Below the pieces are notes generated by a model. The model saw nothing but the letters and a program-made list of their open reading frames with translations. It was not told where the DNA came from and did not search any database. Made by a program: the position numbers and the translations under genes. Positions 28,193 through 37,313 of a DNA stretch of 64,000 nt are shown in pieces. Source of the DNA: AG25 sp035517615 (lineage in GTDB: Bacteria; Gemmatimonadota; Gemmatimonadetes; Gemmatimonadales; GWC2-71-9); contig DATIYM010000018.1 of assembly GCA_035517615.1 (NCBI GenBank), forward strand, positions 1 through 64,000, written 5' to 3'. Each line of letters starts with the position of its first letter. Positions within the stretch are counted from its first letter, which is position 1.

Positions 28193-28599
28193 AAGAGCCC
28201 GAGTTCGCGAGCAATGGAGTCGAGCACACCGTTCACGAACGCCGGCGCCTTCGCTCCTGCGAACCACTGCGCGAGCTTGACCGCCTCGTCGATCACGACC
28301 CGGGGAGGGGTGATGCCCTGTCCGAGCTCGGCCAGGGCAAGCCGCAGCAGGTTGCGCTCCACGATGCCCACACGATCGAAGCGCCAGTTCTGGGCCGCCC
28401 GGGAGACCCGCTGATCGAACTCGCGCGCATGATCGATGGCGTGTTCGGCCAGCTCCGCTCCCGGGTCGGGCTCGGGCGGCGGTCCCGCAAGGACCGCCAC
28501 GCGCGCGACGACGGCATTGAGCGACGGCCTGCCGGTCATGTCCCACGCGTACAAGAGCTGCAGCGCGCGCGCCCGCGCTTTAGTCTCGGGGCGCAGCAC
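28189..28599 (-). CDS. nusB: transcription antitermination factor NusB
   Basis: A 136-residue all-helical protein acting with NusE (S10) in rRNA antitermination. Family blocks are ETKARARALQLLYAWDM, FDRVGIVERNLLRLALAEL and RVVIDEAVKLAQWFAGAKAP, ending with FVNGVLDSIARE. The GTG at 28599 gives the usual N-terminus and overlaps ribH by 20 bases. The ribH-nusB order is common in bacteria. Confidence 0.94.
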   Translation of the reverse strand: MLRPETKARARALQLLYAWDMTGRPSLNAVVARVAVLAGPPPEPDPGAELAEHAIDHAREFDQRVSRAAQNWRFDRVGIVERNLLRLALAELGQGITPPRVVIDEAVKLAQWFAGAKAPAFVNGVLDSIARELGLL

Positions 28600-29068
28600 G
28601 ACCCAACTGCGCCAGCACCCCGGCCGTGCTGAGCGCGGCCTCCGTGGCCTCGTACCCCTTGTTGCCCGCAGGGCCACCCGCGCGATCCAGCGCCTGCTCG
28701 AGCGATTCCGTGGTGAGCACGCCGAAGCCCACCGGCACCTGGTGCGCGAGCGCGACGTTCGCGAGACCGCGGGACGCCTCTCCCGCCACGTAGTCGAAAT
28801 GCGCAGTGTCTCCCCGGATCACACACCCGAGCGCCACGATCGCCGCATAGCGCCCGCTCGCCGCGGCCGCCTCGGCCACCACGGGCAGCTCGAACGCACC
28901 CGGTACCCACAGGACGTCGATACGCGCTTCGGGCACCCGATGCTCGTCCAGGCACTGCCGCGCGCCCTCGAGCAGTCGGCTCGTGATGCGCTGGTTGTAC
29001 CGGCTCACCACGACCGCGATGCGGCCGGTGCGTGGGGCGTTTGGAGTTGCCGCGAATTCGGGGGGCAC
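28580..29068 (-). CDS. ribH: 6,7-dimethyl-8-ribityllumazine synthase
   Basis: A 162-residue lumazine synthase making the riboflavin precursor. Blocks are IAVVVSRYNQRITSRLLEGA, VPGAFELPVVAEAAA, ALGCVIRGDTAHFDYVAGEA with the catalytic His, VGFGVLTTESLEQAL and GNKGYEATEAA. It starts at a GTG 4 bases after ribBA and feeds ribE. Confidence 0.96.
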   Translation of the reverse strand: MPPEFAATPNAPRTGRIAVVVSRYNQRITSRLLEGARQCLDEHRVPEARIDVLWVPGAFELPVVAEAAAASGRYAAIVALGCVIRGDTAHFDYVAGEASRGLANVALAHQVPVGFGVLTTESLEQALDRAGGPAGNKGYEATEAALSTAGVLAQLGRAAPRD

Positions 29069-29072
29069 GGCC

Positions 29073-30278
29073 TCAGTGCGGCAGCAGGTGGCCCAGCTTG
29101 TCCCGCTTCACATCGAGGTACGAGCGGTTTTCGCTCGAGGGAGGAGGCACGATGGGGAGGCGCTCGACAATCTCGAGGCCATATCCCTCGAGGCCGACCA
29201 GCTTCATCGGGTTATTGGTCAGTACCCGAATGGACGAGAGACCGAGGTCGAGCAGAATCTGCGCCCCAATACCATAGTTCCGGAGGTCGGCTTTGAAGCC
29301 GAGCTTCTCGTTCGCGGTCACGGTGTCGTGCCCGGCGTCCTGCAACTCATAGGCCTTGAGCTTGTTCAAGAGGCCGATGCCGCGGCCTTCCTGATCGAGG
29401 TACACGATCACCCCGCGACCCGCGTCGGCAATCATGCGCATCGCATTGTGCAGCTGCCAGCCGCAGTCGCAGCGCGCCGACGCGAACACGTCGCCCGTGA
29501 GACACTTGGAGTGCATCCGAACCAGCACGTCACGCTCGCCACGCACGGTGCCATACACGAGGGCGACATGCTCGGCGGAATCCACGTCGTTTTGGTAGGC
29601 GTGGATCCGGAACTCGCCAAACGGGGTCGGCAGTCGCGCGTCGGCGACGCGATGTACGAGCCGCTCGGTGGCCAGCCGGTATGCCACCACCTGGGCGACA
29701 GTAATGAAGGCAAGTTCGTGCCGCCCGGCGAACCGCTCGAGCTCGGGTCGGCGCGCCATCGTGCCGTCGGAATTCAGGATCTCACAGATCACGCCGGCGG
29801 GATACAGGCCGGCCAGCCGGGCCAGGTCCACGCTCGCCTCGGTCTGGCCCACCCGCTGGAGCACACCACCGGGGCGGGCGCGCAACGGGAATACGTGACC
29901 CGGCCGGCGCAGATCCGCGGGAACCGTGGCGGGATCGATCGCCACGCGAATCGTCGCGGCGCGATCCTTTGCGGAGATTCCGGTGGTGACGCCGAACCGC
30001 GCGGCGGCATCGACACTGACCGTGAACGCGGTTTCGTGGGCCTCGGTGTTTTGCTCCGCCATCGGCGTCAGGCCCAACGCCTGGCAGCGCTCGGGCATGA
30101 GCGTCATGCAGATGAGCCCCCGCCCATGCGTCGCCATGAAGTTGATCATCTCGGGACTGACCCGTTCGGCCGCGCCGACCAGGTCGCCCTCGTTCTCGCG
30201 GTCCTCGTCATCCGCCACGATGACGAGCTTCCCCGCGCGTATATCCGCAATTGCCTGCTCTACCGTTCCGAACGACAT
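29073..30278 (-). CDS. ribBA: bifunctional DHBP synthase / GTP cyclohydrolase II
   Basis: A 401-residue fusion. The N-terminal half is 3,4-dihydroxy-2-butanone-4-phosphate synthase with VIVADDEDRENEGDLV, THGRGLICM and the HVFPLRA region. The C-terminal half is GTP cyclohydrolase II with the zinc ligands in CLTGDVFASARCDC, DQEGRGIGL and the final LEGYGLEIVERLPI. Both halves are full length. It overlaps ribE by 19 bases and supplies both branches of riboflavin synthesis. Confidence 0.96.
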   Translation of the reverse strand: MSFGTVEQAIADIRAGKLVIVADDEDRENEGDLVGAAERVSPEMINFMATHGRGLICMTLMPERCQALGLTPMAEQNTEAHETAFTVSVDAAARFGVTTGISAKDRAATIRVAIDPATVPADLRRPGHVFPLRARPGGVLQRVGQTEASVDLARLAGLYPAGVICEILNSDGTMARRPELERFAGRHELAFITVAQVVAYRLATERLVHRVADARLPTPFGEFRIHAYQNDVDSAEHVALVYGTVRGERDVLVRMHSKCLTGDVFASARCDCGWQLHNAMRMIADAGRGVIVYLDQEGRGIGLLNKLKAYELQDAGHDTVTANEKLGFKADLRNYGIGAQILLDLGLSSIRVLTNNPMKLVGLEGYGLEIVERLPIVPPPSSENRSYLDVKRDKLGHLLPH

Positions 30279-30847
30279 AGTTGCCTCACGTACTTGGCGA
30301 GCACATCGGCTTCGACATGCACGCGGTCGCCCACGGCGAGCGTTCCGAGTGTGGTGTGCTCCGCGGTAAACGGAATCACCGAAAGCTGCACTCCATCCTT
30401 TCCCGGCAGCGCGTTCACGGTCATGCTGACCCCGTCGACCGTGATCGAGCCATGGAGCACCGAATGCCGGCGGACGTCCTCCGGAACTTGGAGGTCGTAC
30501 AGCAGCGCGTCGTCCGTCTGGCGAATGGCGGTCACGCTTGCGACCCCATCCACGTGGCCCTGGACCAGATGCCCCCCGAGCCGGTCCTCCAGCCGGGCGG
30601 CCCGTTCGAGGTTCACTCGTCGGCCTGGTGCATATTCACCAAGCAGCGTTCGGGAAACTGTGGTGGGGACCACATGGACCGTGAACCCGCCCTTGACCAG
30701 CCGCTCGACCGTGAGGCAGGCGCCGCTTACGGCCACACTCTCGCCGCGCTTTAACCCTTTATAGGGAGCGCGGATAGTCAGCGCCAGCCCGCCATTGTTC
30801 GAGACGCGTGCAACCCGGCCGATGGCGGTCACGATCCCGGTAAACAT
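30260..30847 (-). CDS. ribE: riboflavin synthase
   Basis: A 195-residue enzyme with two similar lumazine-binding barrels. The N-terminus MFTGIVTAIGRVARV is the classic start. The first barrel has SVAVSGACLTVERL and the second has SITVDGVSMTVN with GHLVQGHVDG between them. It converts two lumazines into riboflavin. Its start overlaps the end of ribD by 19 bases. Confidence 0.96.
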   Translation of the reverse strand: MFTGIVTAIGRVARVSNNGGLALTIRAPYKGLKRGESVAVSGACLTVERLVKGGFTVHVVPTTVSRTLLGEYAPGRRVNLERAARLEDRLGGHLVQGHVDGVASVTAIRQTDDALLYDLQVPEDVRRHSVLHGSITVDGVSMTVNALPGKDGVQLSVIPFTAEHTTLGTLAVGDRVHVEADVLAKYVRQLCRSER

Positions 30848-31947
30848 GGCTCCTTATCGAGTACGAGTAATGTATCAGGGCCGAGAGTGCGGCGCTCCAC
30901 AGGCACCCACCGAGGTGCGGCCGCGAGGGGGGGCGGGGCGCTCGGGAACCCCGGAAATGCCGGTACGGCGGCCTCTCCAAGCCACACGGGGGACTGGACC
31001 CAGTACAACCGGTCGACCGCGCCGTCCGCAAGCAGTCGCGCGCCTAAGGCGCCTCCTCCCTCGCACAACAGCGAGTCGATACCCGCCTGGCGCAGCTCAC
31101 CGAGCCCCGCGGCAAGAGATTTCGGCCTGAAGACACGTACGCCGCTCTGCTCGAGGGCCGTGACGCTGGGCACGGGAGCTTCGAGCGATGCCACCACCCA
31201 GGTTGGGACCTCGCGTGCCGTGCGGACCACGTCGACGCCGGGATTGAGCATCGCACGACGATCGAACACGATGCGAACCGGCGGGCGGCGCGGCACGATC
31301 GCGCCGCGAACCGTCAGCCGCGGATTGTCCCGCAGCGCGGTGGTGCCGCCGACCGCAATCGCGTCGAAGCCGGCCCGCAGCCAGTGCACGTAGGCGCGCG
31401 CCTCGTCGCCCGATACCCACTGCGATTGTCCCTGGGCATCGGCGATGCGTCCGTCAATCGACGTTGCGAGCTTGAGCGCGACGAACGGCCGGGCGGGGCG
31501 GAGCTTGCCGCAGAGAAACGGCGCGTTGAGCGCCGCGGCGTCGGCTTCCATGAGTCCCAGGGATACCTCCACCCCGGAGGCTTCCAGGCGCTCGACGCCG
31601 CCCCGCGCGATCGGATCGGGATCGCGTACTGCGACGACGACGCGCCGGATGCCGCTCGCGAGAATTGCATCGGTGCACGGCGGGGTCTTGCCATGGTGCG
31701 TGCAGGGCTCGAGCGACACGACGAGCGTAGCGCCACGCGCCTCGGGTCCAGCGGCGCCGAGCGCCACCGTTTCGGCGTGCGGCCCTCCGTACTCGGCGTG
31801 AAATCCTTCGCCCACCGCGCGGTCGTGATCGAGGACGACGGCCCCGACCAGTGGGTTCGGCGCGACTCTTCCCCAGCCCCGGCGCGCCAGCTCGAGCGCG
31901 CGCTGCATCGCCTCCATTTCAGCGGGCGACGCGGAACCGGGAACCAC
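30829..31947 (-). CDS. ribD: riboflavin biosynthesis deaminase/reductase
   Basis: A 372-residue two-domain enzyme. The N-terminal deaminase (residues 10-150) has HAETVAL and PCTHHGKTPPCTDAI with the zinc ligands. The C-terminal reductase has FVALKLATSIDGRIAD, WVSGDEARAYVHWLRA and LLCEGGGALGARLL. The start is a GTG at 31947; a later ATG (MEAMQRALELARRG) could also serve. No FMN riboswitch is seen ahead of it; purM lies 9 bases upstream. Confidence 0.95.
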   Translation of the reverse strand: MVPGSASPAEMEAMQRALELARRGWGRVAPNPLVGAVVLDHDRAVGEGFHAEYGGPHAETVALGAAGPEARGATLVVSLEPCTHHGKTPPCTDAILASGIRRVVVAVRDPDPIARGGVERLEASGVEVSLGLMEADAAALNAPFLCGKLRPARPFVALKLATSIDGRIADAQGQSQWVSGDEARAYVHWLRAGFDAIAVGGTTALRDNPRLTVRGAIVPRRPPVRIVFDRRAMLNPGVDVVRTAREVPTWVVASLEAPVPSVTALEQSGVRVFRPKSLAAGLGELRQAGIDSLLCEGGGALGARLLADGAVDRLYWVQSPVWLGEAAVPAFPGFPSAPPPLAAAPRWVPVERRTLGPDTLLVLDKEPCLPGS

Positions 31948-31956
31948 TAGAAGACG

Positions 31957-32997
31957 CTAGCGCTCGGCAAAGCGCACCTTCGGGCCGTCCGGGGAGCGCG
32001 CGGATTCGACCTCCCCGATCACGTATGCCGGGACACCCGCCCGTTCCGCGGCCCGGCTCACCAGCTCGACCTCGCCCCGCGCCATCACTGCGATCATCCC
32101 GATGCCGAGATTGAACACGCGGCGCATTTCAGAAAGCGAGACCCGTCCCGCGCGCATCAGCACGCGGAACTCCGGAGGCCAGGGCCACGCACTCGCATCG
32201 ACCACCGCTTCGCATCCTGCAGGAATTACGCGCGACAGATTCCCGGCAATCCCGCCGCCCGTGATGTGCGCCAGCGCGTGCACCTGATCCAGTACGGGAG
32301 TGAGCGCCGCGGCATAGCTCTGGTGCACGCGCAGCAGTATCTGGGCGACGGTTTCCTGCGATTCGGGAAACGGGCTGTCGGCGGTGAGTTGCATTTCATC
32401 GAATACAATGCGGCGCGCGAGCGTGTAGCCGTTGGTATGCAGTCCATTCGAAGCGAGGCCGAGCAACACGTCGCCCGCTCGCACGCGATCGCCGTGGAGG
32501 GCCTGGTCCTCCTCGACCACCCCAATGATGGTCCCCGCCAGGTCGTAATGGCCCGCCTGGTACAGGTCCGGAAGCTGCGCGGTTTCGCCTCCGACGAGCG
32601 TCATCTCGTGCGCCCGGCAGCCGCGCGCGACGCCGGCCACGACGTCGGTCACGACTTCGGGGTCGAGCGTGCCGGTCGCGATGTAGTCGAGAAAGGCGAG
32701 CGGCCTGGCGCCATGCACGAGAATGTCGTTCACGCAGTGATTCACGAGGTCCTCGCCGACGGTGGCGTGCACACCCGCCAGAATGGCGACGAGGAGCTTC
32801 GTACCGACCCCATCGGTCGAGGCCACCAGCACGGGATGTGAGAAGCCGGGCGGCACCCGGATCATGCCGCCGAACGCGCCGATGTTACCGAGGGCGAGCG
32901 CCGTCCGCGTGCCCCGCGCCAATTCCCCGATGCGGCGCTTCGCCTCCTCGGCGACGTCCAGGTGCACACCCGCCGCGCCGTAGTGGTCCGTGGTCAC
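31957..32997 (-). CDS. purM: phosphoribosylformylglycinamidine cyclo-ligase
   Basis: A 346-residue AIR synthetase of purine synthesis. Typical blocks are VASTDGVGTKLLVA, NHCVNDILVHGARPLAFLDY, LVGGETAQLPDLY, GLASNGLHTNGYTLAR, HITGGGIAGNLSRV and FNLGIGMIAV. The GTG start overlaps the PfkB kinase stop (GTGA). No other purine gene is in the window. Confidence 0.97.
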   Translation of the reverse strand: MTTDHYGAAGVHLDVAEEAKRRIGELARGTRTALALGNIGAFGGMIRVPPGFSHPVLVASTDGVGTKLLVAILAGVHATVGEDLVNHCVNDILVHGARPLAFLDYIATGTLDPEVVTDVVAGVARGCRAHEMTLVGGETAQLPDLYQAGHYDLAGTIIGVVEEDQALHGDRVRAGDVLLGLASNGLHTNGYTLARRIVFDEMQLTADSPFPESQETVAQILLRVHQSYAAALTPVLDQVHALAHITGGGIAGNLSRVIPAGCEAVVDASAWPWPPEFRVLMRAGRVSLSEMRRVFNLGIGMIAVMARGEVELVSRAAERAGVPAYVIGEVESARSPDGPKVRFAER

Positions 32998-33914
32998 CGG
33001 TGATCCTCGCCGGTCTCGAAGTGCACCAGCTCCTTGAACGCGCGGACGCGCGCGCGCACGTCAGCGGCCGACACGTTTTCGAGTCCGTGAATACCGAAGG
33101 CTTCCACCGCGAACGAGCCCATCGCCGCGCCATAGACCATGGCGCGGCGGAGATTGGGGACGGAGAGATCGTCCGTCGACGCGAGGTAAGCCATGAATCC
33201 GCCCGCGAACGCGTCGCCGGCTCCGGTCGGATCGAATACTTCCTGCAGCGGATAGGCGGGCACCTTGAAGGTGGCGTCAGGACTGACGAGGAGCGCGCCA
33301 TGCTCTCCCTGCTTGATCACGGTCATCCGCGGTCCGCGCTTGAGCACCCACTGTGCGGCGCGGTACACATTCCAGTCGCCTGACAACTCGCGGGCCTCGG
33401 AATCGTTCACCATCAGGATATCGATGTGACGCAACAGCTCGAGCACCATGTCGTTCTTCGATTGAATCCAGTAGTTCATCGTATCGCAGGCGACGAGGGC
33501 GGGATGCTTGACCTGGTCGAGCACGCCAAGCTGCAGCTCCGGATCGATGTTGCCGAGGAACAGGTACTTGGAATCACGAAACGTCTCGGGAAGCCGCGGC
33601 CGGAATTCCGAGAACACGCCGAGCCGCGTCTCGAGCGTCTCACGGCTCGACAGATCGTAGGAGTACTTGGCCTTCCACCGGAACGACTCGCCGGGGAGCT
33701 GCTCCACACCCGAGAGATCGACGCCGCGTGCTTCGAGCGTCTTCAGCACGCCCAGCGGGTAGTCGCGGCCCACGACGCCGACGACCTGGACCGGGTGGAG
33801 GATGGCGCCCGCGGCGCTGAAGAACACCGCCGACCCACCGGGAGCATCGGCGGTTTCGCCGAACGGCGTGGCCACCGAGTCGAGCGCGATCGATCCTACG
33901 ACGAGAAGGCTCAT
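32994..33914 (-). CDS. PfkB-family carbohydrate/nucleoside kinase
   Basis: A 306-residue ribokinase-fold enzyme. The N-terminus LLVVGSIALDSVATPFGETA and the C-terminal signature DPTGAGDAFAGGFMAYL (catalytic Asp, anion hole) are clear. The PGGSAVFFSAA region near residue 25 lines the substrate site. The substrate is not evident from sequence; sugar or nucleoside kinases are both possible. It lies 3 bases after argS and overlaps purM. Confidence 0.85.
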   Translation of the reverse strand: MSLLVVGSIALDSVATPFGETADAPGGSAVFFSAAGAILHPVQVVGVVGRDYPLGVLKTLEARGVDLSGVEQLPGESFRWKAKYSYDLSSRETLETRLGVFSEFRPRLPETFRDSKYLFLGNIDPELQLGVLDQVKHPALVACDTMNYWIQSKNDMVLELLRHIDILMVNDSEARELSGDWNVYRAAQWVLKRGPRMTVIKQGEHGALLVSPDATFKVPAYPLQEVFDPTGAGDAFAGGFMAYLASTDDLSVPNLRRAMVYGAAMGSFAVEAFGIHGLENVSAADVRARVRAFKELVHFETGEDHR

Positions 33915-33917
33915 GCT

Positions 33918-35561
33918 CTACATCCGGTCAGGGGCCTGAATCCCAAGAAGCGTGAGGCCGTTCGCCAGCACCTGGCGCACGGCGCGGGCAAGAACGAGCC
34001 GGGCGTGTTCTTCGGGTTCGCCCAGCACCCGGTACTTGTGGTACCAGGCGTGCGCGATGCGCGCGAGACTCTCGAGATAGCCGGTGATGCGATGCGGCTC
34101 GAACGTCTCCGCCGCTCGGGCGAGCATCCTCGGGAATGCGGCCAGCTCGTTCAATAGGTCCGTCTCCTCGGGGGCGGAGAGCACGCTCAAGTCGACGGCT
34201 TCAGCCAGGACCTGCTCCGGGTCTCGCGCGGCGACGCGAAAGATACCGCTCATTCGCGCGTGAGCCATTTGCACGTAGAAGACCGGATTTTCTTCGGTGC
34301 GGCTCCGGGCCAGATCGACATCGAAGACAAACTGCGAGTCGCCGCGGCGCATGAGGAAGAAATAGCGCGCCGCATCGACTCCGGTTTCCTCGAATAGCTC
34401 ACGCAGCGTGACGATGTCCCCGGTGCGCTTGGAAAAGCGCACTTCCTCGCCGCCGCGCATGACCCGCACCAGCTGCACCAGCTCGGCGTGAAAGAAATCG
34501 TCGGGGTAGCCCAGGGCACGCATGGCCGCGCGCATCCGCGCGACATAGCCGTGGTGATCCGCTCCCCAGATGTCGATCGCGCGCGCGAACCCGCGCTCGT
34601 GCTTGTGTCGATGATACGCGATGTCGGGAAGCAGGTACGTGTACGTGCCATCGGATTTGCGGAGCACCCGATCTTTCTCATCGCCCAGCGCGCTCGCGCG
34701 CAACCACAACGCGCCGTCCGCCTCGAACGTCTGACCGCGCTGGGCGAGATCGCGCAGCGTGCGATCGATCCATCCCTCCCGGTACATCTCGGTTTCCGAG
34801 GTCACACAGTCGAACGCGACGCCGAACTCACGCAGATCGCGGTCCTGTTCGGCGCGCTCCGCCGCGATGGCCAGATCCCGGCAGCGCGCGACTCCCGCTT
34901 CACCCGGCAGGTCCGCGAGGGCGGGCCCCTCCCGTTCGAGCAGGGCGCGGGCGAGCTCGACCAGATACTCGCCCTGATAGCCGCCTTCGGGAATGGTGGC
35001 GCTCCGCCCGACCTGCTCCTGGATCCGCGCCCACAGCGACCGGGCGAGCTTGTCGATCTGGGTACCCGCGTCGTTCACGTAGAACTCTCGCGTGACCGCA
35101 TGCCCCGTCCACTCGAGCAGCGCGGCGATCGCGTCGCCCAGCGCGGCGCCGCGGCCGTGCCCCACGTGCAGCGGGCCGGTGGGGTTCGCGGACACGAACT
35201 CGACGTTCACCGAGCGACCCGCTCCCGTTTCGCTCCGGCCATAGCGGGCGCCCGCCGCGAGAATGTCTCCCAACACCCGCGTGAGCGCGGCTTCGGCGAT
35301 CCAGAAATTGATGAATCCGGGGCCGGCGATCTCCGTCTTCTTGATGTAGCCGGGCGGCAGGTCCAATGCTTCGATCAACAGCTCGCCGGCGCGACGGGGA
35401 GGAATCTTGAGCGGCTTGGCGATGAGCAGCGCGAGGTTCGTCGCCCGGTCGCCATGAGCCGGGTCACGCGGCGTTTCGACCTTGAACTCAGGGACCGGGG
35501 ACACGCCGATCTTCCGCGCCGCACGGGTCAGCGCGTCAGGAAGCGGATCGTGCGGCGTCAC
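33918..35561 (-). CDS. argS: arginyl-tRNA synthetase
   Basis: A 547-residue class I synthetase. It has the ArgRS-specific N-terminal domain (residues 1-90), the HIGH-type motif ANPTGPLHVGHGRG, the insertion with DAGTQIDKLARSLW, and RFSKRTGD in the KMSKS position. The helical anticodon domain has a C-terminal ALLR-like region ending LGIQAPDRM, as in the family. The GTG start at 35561 overlaps the stop of the zinc ribbon gene (GTGA). Confidence 0.97.
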   Translation of the reverse strand: MTPHDPLPDALTRAARKIGVSPVPEFKVETPRDPAHGDRATNLALLIAKPLKIPPRRAGELLIEALDLPPGYIKKTEIAGPGFINFWIAEAALTRVLGDILAAGARYGRSETGAGRSVNVEFVSANPTGPLHVGHGRGAALGDAIAALLEWTGHAVTREFYVNDAGTQIDKLARSLWARIQEQVGRSATIPEGGYQGEYLVELARALLEREGPALADLPGEAGVARCRDLAIAAERAEQDRDLREFGVAFDCVTSETEMYREGWIDRTLRDLAQRGQTFEADGALWLRASALGDEKDRVLRKSDGTYTYLLPDIAYHRHKHERGFARAIDIWGADHHGYVARMRAAMRALGYPDDFFHAELVQLVRVMRGGEEVRFSKRTGDIVTLRELFEETGVDAARYFFLMRRGDSQFVFDVDLARSRTEENPVFYVQMAHARMSGIFRVAARDPEQVLAEAVDLSVLSAPEETDLLNELAAFPRMLARAAETFEPHRITGYLESLARIAHAWYHKYRVLGEPEEHARLVLARAVRQVLANGLTLLGIQAPDRM

Positions 35562-35857
35562 TTGTCGCTGGAGTCTGTTTTCTTCGCGGGCTTGGACTCG
35601 CCCTGGGACTTCGCGTCTCCGCCCGTCCCTTCTTTCTTTCCCGAGTCGCCCGTGCCCGCATCGCCCTCGATCTTGCTCCGCTTGTAATCGGTGGCGTAGA
35701 ATCCCGAGCCCTTGAACACGATGCCCCCACCGCCGGAGATGATCCGTTCGGCAGTCTTGCCGCACGTCGGGCACCGCAGCCGACGCCGGTCGTTTACCTG
35801 CGGATAGAATTTTTCGAAGGTGTGCCCATTGGGGCAACGGTACTCGTAGGTCGGCAT
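35558..35857 (-). CDS. FmdB-type zinc ribbon protein
   Basis: A 99-residue protein. MPTYEYRCPNGHTFEKFY and CPTCGKTAERIISGGGG form the zinc ribbon of the FmdB/CxxC_CxxC_SSSS family, with two pairs of ligands (one Cys with a nearby His, then CPTC). The tail is a low-complexity Lys/Gly/Asp/Ser stretch. Function in bacteria is poorly defined; regulatory roles are assumed. The ATG at 35857 gives the usual family N-terminus. Confidence 0.85.
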   Translation of the reverse strand: MPTYEYRCPNGHTFEKFYPQVNDRRRLRCPTCGKTAERIISGGGGIVFKGSGFYATDYKRSKIEGDAGTGDSGKKEGTGGDAKSQGESKPAKKTDSSDK

Positions 35858-35907
35858 CGCACAAGAACTTAAGCGGCTCACACTGGCCGGGTCAATCGCG
35901 GCAGCGA

Positions 35908-36315
35908 TTACGGCGAGACGAGCACCGAATCCGGTCCGGACAGTTTGCTCACGTGGCAGCCATCCGGAACTCCGAATATGTAGTCGGCACTGAATCTCCC
36001 GGCGGTACCTGAACCGCTTACCCGCACCGAATCGCCACTCGAGCGAATTCTGGTCTGCTGATTGTCATCGAATATGACGTATGTGCCCAGCGGCGAGACT
36101 TCGGTGAAGTCCTGGGACATCGTGAACGATTGGCCAGTCCGGCGGATTGTGTCGGTGATCGTGAAGACTGGCGGCACTGGGTGACCCGCTCCGTCGTGCG
36201 CAAACACGGTGATGTACGCGAACGACGCAGTGCAGGCCATCGGCCGGTCAGTCGAGCAGGCGCACAGCAGGCCTGCGCCCATGACGAGCACTGCGGCACG
36301 AGGCGGCGCGCTCAC
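35908..36315 (-). CDS. small lipoprotein, unknown function
   Basis: A 135-residue protein with an N-terminal hydrophobic segment ending LLCAC, a probable lipobox. The mature part has a beta-sandwich feel (ASFAYITVFAHDGAGHPVPP, FTITDTIRRTGQSFTMSQDF) like carboxypeptidase-regulatory or bacterial Ig domains. The GTG start at 36315 overlaps the stop of the next gene upstream (GTGA), so it is coupled to the small membrane protein. No family is assigned. Confidence 0.6.
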   Translation of the reverse strand: MSAPPRAAVLVMGAGLLCACSTDRPMACTASFAYITVFAHDGAGHPVPPVFTITDTIRRTGQSFTMSQDFTEVSPLGTYVIFDDNQQTRIRSSGDSVRVSGSGTAGRFSADYIFGVPDGCHVSKLSGPDSVLVSP

Positions 36316-36677
36316 CGTCGCTCGACAGCTCTCGCCCGCAACCAGAACCCCAGCGCCACGGACCATGGTCCGGCGGTGATGGTGCTGACCACGATCGCGA
36401 GCAGGCGGATTGTCGTTGAAGCCTGCACGAAAAACAGTGCGCCCGCCATCGCACCGAGCAGCGAGGCGGCCAGGCTTCCGATGACGAGCACCGAGAGGCT
36501 TGCAGTTTGTGAGCTTACGAGCGCCCACGCTGCACCCGCGAGCGCCGCCAGGCACACCGGCGGCGCGGAAACGATCCAGCCCATGGCGACCATGGCGAAC
36601 AGGCCAAGCCCGAGAGCGCGGATCGCCCGATAGGCAAACAGACGCGCCGCCGGATCAGGCGGCGCAGGATTCGTCAC
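36312..36677 (-). CDS. small integral membrane protein, unknown function
   Basis: A 121-residue protein with four hydrophobic segments (around residues 23-40, 40-58, 62-85 and 90-108), no signal peptide and a short charged C-terminus (RARAVERR). The start is a GTG. It follows mscL by 15 bases and precedes a lipoprotein gene, so all may belong to one envelope-related transcript. Not recognised. Confidence 0.6.
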   Translation of the reverse strand: MTNPAPPDPAARLFAYRAIRALGLGLFAMVAMGWIVSAPPVCLAALAGAAWALVSSQTASLSVLVIGSLAASLLGAMAGALFFVQASTTIRLLAIVVSTITAGPWSVALGFWLRARAVERR

Positions 36678-36692
36678 GGGACGTCGGCCGTG

Positions 36693-37181
36693 CTACGCCG
36701 CAAGATCCGCGGTGCAGTGCGCGCATTTCTTTGCACCGACGGGAATGCTCGACAAGCAGAACGGGCACTGCTTCAAGGCCGGGGGGGGCGGCGGCGCTTT
36801 CTGGCGGCGGAAGCCCGAGAGGGCGCGCACGAGAGCGAATACGGAGGTCGCGACGATGAAAAATGTGAAAATCCGGCTCAGAAACAGACCGTAGTTCAAC
36901 GTCACGGCTCCCGCGGCCTTCGCTTCGGCGAGCGTCGTATAGGGGCCCCCGGCCTTGGTGCCTTCCTTGAGCAGGATAAACAAATTCGAGAAATCGACCC
37001 GCCCGAGCAGCAGCCCGATGGGCGGCATGATCATATCGTCGGCAAGAGAATTCACGATCGCAGTGAACGCGGCCCCGACCACCACCGCGACGGCGAGGTC
37101 CACTACGTTGCCACGCATCAGGAAGTCATGAAAATCCTTCGCGAGAGAGGAGCGCGGCGCCTGCGTCTCTGCGGCACTCAT
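36693..37181 (-). CDS. mscL: large-conductance mechanosensitive channel with a C-terminal zinc ribbon
   Basis: A 162-residue MscL. The pore helix region FLMRGNVVDLAVAVVVGAAF is diagnostic; the second membrane helix is at about residues 95-118, and the periplasmic loop lies between. Where E. coli MscL ends in a short helical bundle, this one has a proline-rich linker (KAPPPPPALK) and a zinc ribbon (CPFC and CAHC about 13 residues apart). A clear ribosome site (GGAGG) precedes the ATG at 37181. The channel releases solutes at high membrane tension; the ribbon's role is unknown. Confidence 0.93.
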   Translation of the reverse strand: MSAAETQAPRSSLAKDFHDFLMRGNVVDLAVAVVVGAAFTAIVNSLADDMIMPPIGLLLGRVDFSNLFILLKEGTKAGGPYTTLAEAKAAGAVTLNYGLFLSRIFTFFIVATSVFALVRALSGFRRQKAPPPPPALKQCPFCLSSIPVGAKKCAHCTADLAA

Positions 37182-37313
37182 GGCGTGTACCTCCGATCCT
37201 CGACCAGCACGGCGTCGGCCTGGGTTCCGAACGTAAATCCCGAGCGAAACGTCCCTTCCACGTGCGAAATGTGCTGCGTTGCGGCTACGGCTGCTTGGTT
37301 GCCCCTGCCTCTG

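Noticed and set aside
29000..31960. FMN riboswitch upstream of the rib genes
   Set aside because: The genes are packed with overlaps of about 20 bases or gaps under 10; there is no leader long enough for the aptamer.
35562..35864. N-terminal extension of argS
   Set aside because: The open frame continues upstream but is antisense-like shadow of the zinc ribbon gene; family alignment supports the GTG at 35561.
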